From Paraburkholderia nodosa (GTDB lineage: Bacteria; Pseudomonadota; Gammaproteobacteria; Burkholderiales; Burkholderiaceae): 64,000 nt of DNA. A program made the position numbers and the translations under genes. Location of the stretch: contig NZ_MCNV01000025.1 in NCBI RefSeq assembly GCF_001718195.1, positions 1-64,000 on the forward strand. The letters are read 5' to 3'. Of this stretch, positions 59,645 to 64,000 are shown piece by piece. Position 1 is the first letter of the stretch. Every line of letters begins with the position of its first letter. Below the pieces are notes generated by a model. It saw only the letters and a program-made list of their open reading frames with translations, was not told where the DNA came from and made no database searches.

Positions 59645-60418
59645 ATGATGACGCACAGGTTAGCCGTGAACCAGAAGCGCGCCGCGCGGCGCGCCGCCCT
59701 TTCCCGCGCTTGGTCCCGCTTCAGCGCGCTTGCCGCTATCGCCACCTTGACCGCTGCTGCGTTGCTGGGCGCCTTATGCGGCACGACCGGCACCGCGCTC
59801 GCTGCCACGCCCGTCTCTACTGCCAACGCGGCGACAAACCCCGCCGCAACGGCGAAGCCGAACATCGTCGTGCTCGGCGACAGCCTTTCGGCCGAATACG
59901 GCCTGCCGCGCGATACGGGCTGGGTGGCCCTGCTGCGCCAGCGGCTCGCCAGCGAGCGAATCGATTATAACGTTGCGAATGCGAGCATCAGCGGGGACAC
60001 GACCAGCGGGGGACTCACGCGCCTGCCGCTCGTCATGCAGCGCATCAAGCCCGCAATCGTGATCGTCGAACTGGGCGCAAACGACGCACTGCGCGGCGTA
60101 CCGCTCACGACGACCGAGAGCAATCTGCGCGCCACCGTCGCGCAGATCCGCAAGGGCGGTGCGAAACCCGTGCTCATCGGCATGTACGTGCCGCCCAACT
60201 ACGGGGTCGACTATACGCGTGACTTCCACGCCATCTACGAGCGGCTGGCGAAAGAACTGAACGTGCCGCTCGTGCCCTTTCTGCTCGCCGGTCTCGCCGA
60301 CAAGCCCGAACTCTTCCAGGCCGATCAGATCCATCCCACGCAGCAGGCACAGCCTTTGCTGCTCGATAACGTGTGGCCAACGCTCAAGCCGCTGCTAGGC
60401 AGCGGCGTGCGGCGCTGA
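59645..60418 (+). CDS. tesA: TesA-like SGNH esterase/thioesterase
   Basis: A 257-residue GDSL hydrolase. N-terminal signal-like region (ALSRAWSRFSALAAIATLTA) ends near ALAATPV. Catalytic serine in IVVLGDSLSAEYGL near residue 80, Gly block NASISGDTTSGGL, Asn in ELGANDALRG near residue 145, and the Asp-His pair in FQADQIHPTQQAQ near residue 233. Periplasmic lysophospholipase or arylesterase. The ATG at 59645 overlaps the divergent promoter; a GTG at 59666 is possible. Divergent from the LolD-like ATPase, as in E. coli ybbA/tesA. Confidence 0.92.
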   Translation: MMTHRLAVNQKRAARRAALSRAWSRFSALAAIATLTAAALLGALCGTTGTALAATPVSTANAATNPAATAKPNIVVLGDSLSAEYGLPRDTGWVALLRQRLASERIDYNVANASISGDTTSGGLTRLPLVMQRIKPAIVIVELGANDALRGVPLTTTESNLRATVAQIRKGGAKPVLIGMYVPPNYGVDYTRDFHAIYERLAKELNVPLVPFLLAGLADKPELFQADQIHPTQQAQPLLLDNVWPTLKPLLGSGVRR

Positions 60419-60624
60419 GGCGGCAGCGGGACAAACGCGCGGGCGTCCTCACCGGGCGCCCATTCCCAGGGCCCCGCCCTCGGCGCGTTCAAGCCGCTCG
60501 AGCCTCTCGGCCAGCGTGGCGGCGGGCAACCGCGTCCCGCCATTGGCCACCGTTTGCGTCAGACACGCGAGCCCGCGAAGTTTCGCTGTCTGAATCCGAC
60601 CGACCCTGACTGGAGGGAAGAAGC

Positions 60625-60972
60625 ATGAAATATTTACCTCTCATTGTCGTTACGGCAGCCCTTGCTGCCTGCGCCAATCAGCCAATGCCGAGCGGAGCAC
60701 AGTCCGTCGGCACGAGCCAGCAACCGCCTGCGACGGTTGCCCAATGCATCGCGCAAAAATGGGCCGACAAGTCGCAACAGCAAGTCGTCTCGCAGTCCGT
60801 GCTCGCCAACGGCCAGGCTGTCGACGTCTACGTCCCTGGCCAGCAGCCGCCTAACGGCGCAGCCGCAACGGTGCGCCCGGCATGGAGCGCCAGCGCGAAG
60901 ACGTGGGTCGGCTTCCGCTCAGGCGGCGGCGCCGGTGGAGACGCCACCAGCGACATCAGCGCCTGCCTCTGA
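60625..60972 (+). CDS. Small lipoprotein
   Basis: A 115-residue lipoprotein starting MKYLPLIVVTAALAACANQP, with lipobox LAAC and lipidation at the cysteine. The mature part has one conserved-looking pair of cysteines (VAQCIAQKWAD and the final SACL), a short Gly-rich stretch, and no recognised domain. GGAGGG precedes the ATG. Ends in a terminator shared with convergent ppiD. Function unknown. Confidence 0.75.
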   Translation: MKYLPLIVVTAALAACANQPMPSGAQSVGTSQQPPATVAQCIAQKWADKSQQQVVSQSVLANGQAVDVYVPGQQPPNGAAATVRPAWSASAKTWVGFRSGGGAGGDATSDISACL

Positions 60973-60992
60973 TTTCGCGCTCGCCAGAACGC

Positions 60993-61026
60993 AAAAAGCC
61001 CCGCGATGTCTCGCGGGGCTTTTTTT
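60993..61026. terminator. Bidirectional terminator between the lipoprotein gene and ppiD
   Basis: AGCCCCGCGA-TGTC-TCGCGGGGCT (60997-61020), perfect 10-bp stem, preceded by an A-run and followed by seven T on the plus strand. Confidence 0.93.
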
Positions 61027-61068
61027 ACGCCGGCTCTCGACGCCGGCGGGCGGATACGCGGATCGGGC

Positions 61069-63015
61069 TTACTGGGCGTTGTCGCCGTCGCCCGACTGGC
61101 TGGCCGAGCTGAGCGAGCCGTAGAGCTTCACCTTCGCGCGCTCGCGCAGCGCGTCGAGGTACGCCTGCACCTGCGACTGGCCGTCCACCTGGGCCAGCTG
61201 CTGCTGCGCGGCGGCCAGACGCGGGCCTTCTGCGGCCGCACCGTTGGTCACGCTGTTCACGCGGTAGATCGCATAGCCGTCGTTGCCGAGGTCCACGCCC
61301 ACGTAAGCGGGCAGCTTCTGCGCATCGGCCTTGAAGACGGCGGACAGCGCGCTGGGCGGCAGGCCCTGTGCGTCGTTGCGCGACACCTTGAGCGCCGACG
61401 AGAAACCGTCGGTGGATTTCGACTTCTGCAGCTCCGCGAGCTTCGCCTCGCCGTCCTTGTGCGCGATGTCGGCGGCCTGCTGCGCGACCACCTTCCGGCG
61501 CACCGCGTCCTTGACCGCGGCGAACGCGGGCACGGCGGCCGGCTGGTAGTTCGTCACGTGAGCCGAGATCAGCGTGTTGTTGCCGACATCGATCGCCTGG
61601 GTGTTGTTGTGCTGGTTCACCGAGTCGCTCGCGAATACCGCGTCGAGGAACTTCTGGTTGTTCAGCGGGCTGTCCGGCGGCAGCGCTGCATTCGGCTTCG
61701 GCGTGACCGTCGCCGTCTGGATCGTCAGCTTGTACTTGTCCGCGGCCGGCTGCAGGCTCTTGGCCTGCTCGTAGACCACCGACGTAAAGCCATCGCTCGC
61801 GTCGGCGAGCAGCTTCGCGGCTTGCTGCGTCTTCACGTCGTTCGTGATCTGCGCCTTCACGTCGTCGAACGGCTTCGTGACCGCCGGCTTCAGGTCCGTG
61901 ACCTTGACGATGTGATAGCCGAAGTCCGACTGGATCACGTCGCTGATCTCGTCCTTCTTGAGCTTGAAGACCGCGGCGTCGAACGCCTGGCCGCCCGCGA
62001 TCATGCCTGGGCCGAAGTAGCCGAGGTCGCCGCCCTTCGAGGCCGAACCCGGGTCCTGCGATTCCTTCTGCGCGATCTGCGCGAACTGGTCCGGATGCGC
62101 CTTCACTTCGGCGAGGATCGATTCGGCCTTCTGCTTCGCGGCGTTGCGCGCGTCGGCGCTCGCGTCCTTCGGCACCGTAATCAGGATGTGGCTCGCGCGC
62201 ACTTCTTCCTGCGTGCGGTAGTGCGCGATGTTGTCGTCGTAGTACTTCTTGAGATCGGCGTCGCTCGGCTGCACGCCGGCGGCAACCGTCGCCGCCGAGA
62301 GCACGAGATACTGGATCTGCGCCGTCGCCGGCGTGGCGAACGCGTTCTTGTTCGCGTCGTAGTACGCCTGCAATTGCGCGTCGGTCGGCTGGACCTTGGG
62401 CGCATAGTCGCTCGTGTGGAACGCGAGGCCCTGCACTTCGCGCTGCTGCTCCGAGAGGCCCGTGAGCTGCTGCGCGAGCGCCTTCGGCGTGAACGCGCTG
62501 CTGATGATCGACGCCGGCAGTTGCTGCATGGCGAGGCTATAGCGCACGCGCTCGTCGTACTGCTCCGGCGTCATACCCTGCATGGCGAGCAGCTGCTTGT
62601 ACTGGTCGAGGTTGATCGAACCGTCAGGATTCTTGAGCGACGAGATCACCGGGTCGGAGAGCAGCGCGCGGCGCACGGCGTCGTCCGAGGCGGTCAGGTG
62701 CAGGCGCTGCGTTTCGTCCACGAGCACGCGCTGCTGGATCAGACCGTCGAGGATGTCCTTGCGGTGCTGGGGCGTGTCGAACATGCTCGCATCGAATTGC
62801 GCGCCAAGGACCTGGCGGGCCTGGTCGAGCTGCTGGCGCGCGGCGTTGTCGTATTCGACACGCGTGATCTTGTGCCCGTTGACGCTCGCGACGTTCGCGC
62901 TTTCATCGAAGAAGCCCCGGAAACCTTGAATACCGACGAAGCCCAGCCCTGGCAGGACGACCAGGAGCAGCATGAACATCATCAGGCGTTTGTGATTGCG
63001 GAAAAAGTCGAGCAT
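61069..63015 (-). CDS. ppiD: Periplasmic folding chaperone/isomerase PpiD
   Basis: Membrane-anchored chaperone of outer-membrane proteins, 648 residues. An N-terminal membrane helix (RLMMFMLLLVVLPGLGFVGI) is followed by a SurA-N-like helical domain (DILDGLIQQRVLVDETQRL), the parvulin domain (EEVRASHILITVPKDASADA, then ESQDPGSASKGGDLGYFGPG and DFGYHIVKVTDL near residue 370), and a second helical half. The frame extends upstream over the tRNA-Asp gene, so the ATG at 63015 (MLDFFRNHKR) is correct. Preceded by the terminator of the tRNA genes. Confidence 0.95.
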   Translation of the reverse strand: MLDFFRNHKRLMMFMLLLVVLPGLGFVGIQGFRGFFDESANVASVNGHKITRVEYDNAARQQLDQARQVLGAQFDASMFDTPQHRKDILDGLIQQRVLVDETQRLHLTASDDAVRRALLSDPVISSLKNPDGSINLDQYKQLLAMQGMTPEQYDERVRYSLAMQQLPASIISSAFTPKALAQQLTGLSEQQREVQGLAFHTSDYAPKVQPTDAQLQAYYDANKNAFATPATAQIQYLVLSAATVAAGVQPSDADLKKYYDDNIAHYRTQEEVRASHILITVPKDASADARNAAKQKAESILAEVKAHPDQFAQIAQKESQDPGSASKGGDLGYFGPGMIAGGQAFDAAVFKLKKDEISDVIQSDFGYHIVKVTDLKPAVTKPFDDVKAQITNDVKTQQAAKLLADASDGFTSVVYEQAKSLQPAADKYKLTIQTATVTPKPNAALPPDSPLNNQKFLDAVFASDSVNQHNNTQAIDVGNNTLISAHVTNYQPAAVPAFAAVKDAVRRKVVAQQAADIAHKDGEAKLAELQKSKSTDGFSSALKVSRNDAQGLPPSALSAVFKADAQKLPAYVGVDLGNDGYAIYRVNSVTNGAAAEGPRLAAAQQQLAQVDGQSQVQAYLDALRERAKVKLYGSLSSASQSGDGDNAQ

Positions 63016-63074
63016 GCGTGACCAGACGTTGAGGGCGCCAAAAAACGGAACGCCCGATATTACAACAGCGGCCA

Positions 63075-63102
63075 ACAAAAAAGGCGAACCGGAGTTCGCC
63101 TT
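63075..63102 (-). terminator. Terminator of the hupB-tRNA transcription unit
   Basis: AAGGCGAAC-CGGA-GTTCGCCTT (63081-63102), 9-bp stem, with six A (63077-63082) on the plus strand, hence T6 at the minus-strand end. It lies 17 bases downstream of the tRNA-Asp 3' end and before ppiD. Confidence 0.85.
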
Positions 63103-63118
63103 CTTGTCGAGATATCCT

Positions 63119-63195
63119 TGGCGGAGCGGACGGGACTCGAACCCGCGACCCCCGGCGTGACAGGCCGGTATTCTAACCAACTGAACTACCGCTCC
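63119..63195 (-). tRNA. tRNA-Asp (GTC)
   Basis: 77 bases with an encoded CCA end. Acceptor stem GGAGCGG pairs with CCGCTCC, discriminator G, D-loop AGTTCAGTTGGTTAGAAT, anticodon loop CTGTCAC (anticodon GTC), T-arm GGGTTCGAGTCCC. Confidence 0.97.
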
Positions 63196-63228
63196 GTGCG
63201 GGTGCGCTACGTACCGGAACTGAAGCTG

Positions 63229-63304
63229 TGGTGGGTGCTGAGAGGCTCGAACTCCCGACCTACGCCTTGTAAGGGCGCCGCTCTACCAACTGAGCTAAGC
63301 ACCC
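63229..63304 (-). tRNA. tRNA-Val (TAC)
   Basis: 76 bases with an encoded CCA end. Acceptor stem GGGTGCT pairs with AGCACCC, discriminator A, D-loop AGCTCAGCTGGTAGAGC, anticodon loop CTTACAA (anticodon TAC), T-arm GGGAGTTCGAGCCTC. 33 bases upstream of tRNA-Asp. Confidence 0.97.
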
Positions 63305-63375
63305 AGCTTCATGCTTTCCTGCGCTGCTTCCTGTAGTGCGACTTCTGCTGCGCTACCCATCAGGTAGCGAGCCCG

Positions 63376-63648
63376 CTAGTTTAGCGCATCCTTCAACGCT
63401 TTGCCAGGCCTAAATTTGGGCACCTTCGCCGCCTTGATCTTGATCGCGTCGCCAGTCCGCGGATTGCGGCCCGTGCGCGCCGTACGCTTGCCGACGGCGA
63501 ACGTGCCGAAGCCGACGAGCGTGACCGAGCCGCCCTTCTTGAGCGTGCCTTTGACGCCGCCGATCACGGCGTCGAGTGCGCGCCCCGCAGCCGCCTTCGA
63601 AATGTCGGCTTGTTGCGCGATATGGTCAATCAGTTCCGTTTTATTCAT
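63376..63648 (-). CDS. hupB: DNA-binding protein HU
   Basis: A 90-residue nucleoid protein: MNKTELIDHIAQQADISKA, then GGSVTLVGFGTFAVGKRTA with the beta-arm, and the signature GRNPRTGDAIKIKAAKVPKF. Length and motifs are standard for HU-beta. Located between lon (upstream) and tRNA-Val (downstream, 71 bp) on the same strand. The ATG at 63648 follows a GGGGGCTGG site. Confidence 0.97.
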   Translation of the reverse strand: MNKTELIDHIAQQADISKAAAGRALDAVIGGVKGTLKKGGSVTLVGFGTFAVGKRTARTGRNPRTGDAIKIKAAKVPKFRPGKALKDALN

Positions 63649-63982
63649 TCCAGCCCCCGAGAATGTGTTTGGGCAAACGTAAGAAAGAAGGTCAACTTAT
63701 TGGATAGACGTCCCCGGCATAGCGCGGGGCCCGCTCATTTAACGGGGCCGCAAATGCCGTGTCAAGCGGGGTTGAGCCTGATTTGGCGCGGGATTCGAGG
63801 GATTTTTTGAGGGAGTCTTCGAACAAGTGGGAAAAGGCCGAAAAAAGCGCTGGTTGTCATCACAACGTCAAGAATCGCGACGCAAGCAAAAAGCCCGCGG
63901 ACCATGCCGCGGGCTTTTTGGGGTCCAACGCGCCGCGCAGGAGCGCGGCTTGTCGAAGGCGTACTGAAGGTGCACCGAAGGC
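63649..63982. other. 334-bp gap between lon and hupB
   Basis: Holds the lon terminator (63888-63919) and the hupB promoter region. On the minus strand a TTGACC occurs at 63690-63695 but no convincing -10 follows it at the right distance. Nothing else seen. Confidence 0.55.
63888..63919 (-). terminator. Rho-independent terminator after lon
   Basis: GCCCGCGG-ACCATG-CCGCGGGC (63893-63914), perfect 8-bp stem, A5 on the left (T5 on the minus strand) and T5 on the right. Positioned between lon and hupB; works in the lon direction. Confidence 0.92.
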
Positions 63983-64000
63983 TTAGTGCTTGACGACTTC
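63983..64000 (-). CDS. lon: Last codons of an upstream gene, probably lon protease (partial)
   Basis: Only five codons and the stop are in the window (EVVKH, TAA at 63985-63983). The call relies on the conserved lon-hupB gene order in Burkholderiaceae and the terminator that follows; the residues alone would not prove it. Confidence 0.55.
   Translation of the reverse strand, partial: EVVKH

Noticed and set aside
1..64000. CRISPR arrays, insertion sequences, prophage or attachment sites
   Set aside because: No regularly spaced direct repeats, transposase or integrase motifs were found, and the tRNA genes are not followed by a duplicated 3' end.

Overview
The window is a stretch of high-GC betaproteobacterial chromosome. 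Gene content, strong GC third-position bias and the order hupB / tRNA-Val / tRNA-Asp / ppiD point to Burkholderiaceae (Burkholderia or Paraburkholderia-like); this is inferred from family recognition, not from a database search. Almost all of it is housekeeping or core metabolism. I see no phage, insertion sequence, CRISPR array or rRNA.

Layout. 1-6.7 kb (minus strand): ETF-ubiquinone oxidoreductase (cut by the left edge), a DmdC-like acyl-CoA dehydrogenase, an AraC regulator and acetoacetyl-CoA synthetase. 7.3-12.2 kb (plus): complete arginine deiminase operon arcDABC behind a 606-bp AT-rich control region. 12.2-16 kb: RRM-like protein, polyphosphate kinase 2, small envelope or hypothetical proteins, a proline-rich microprotein, a thioesterase remnant and a YnfA membrane protein. 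16-19 kb: 2-aminoethylphosphonate degradation (phnX, phnW) divergent from its LysR regulator. 19-23.7 kb: phosphoribosyltransferase, YciI, PsiF-type, SYLF lipoprotein, glycosyltransferase. 23.8-28 kb: AAA ATPase, otsA, mechanosensitive channel. 28-33 kb: Rap1a/Tai-like and ankyrin proteins, then the classic mltG-tmk-holB-tatD run, divergent from ygfZ. 35-44 kb (minus): SDR and MDR oxidoreductases, a PaaI thioesterase, a Dabb protein, and a beta-oxidation block (thiolase, nicotinamidase, bifunctional hydratase/dehydrogenase, acyl-CoA ligase). 44-48 kb (plus): selO, msrB, yciB-bolA, parvulin. 48-54 kb (minus): a Fic protein and purL. 54-61 kb: FAD oxidoreductase, Nnr, pgi, a LolD-like ATPase, tesA and a lipoprotein. 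61-64 kb (minus): ppiD, two tRNAs, hupB and the last codons of lon.

How the genes work together. Several blocks converge on acyl-CoA oxidation: the dehydrogenase passes electrons through ETF to ETF-QO, and the ligase, hydratase/dehydrogenase and thiolase complete the spiral. DmdB-like and DmdC-like members suggest methylmercaptopropionate as one substrate. The arc operon makes ATP from arginine, phnW-phnX releases phosphate and acetaldehyde from aminoethylphosphonate, and otsA plus a MscS channel form an osmotic pair. The most unusual signal is the Fic gene. Its promoter carries two copies of an 11-7-11 palindrome, one on the -10 box and start codon, and the predicted mRNA is leaderless; the protein ends in a winged-helix-like domain, so self-repression is a testable idea.
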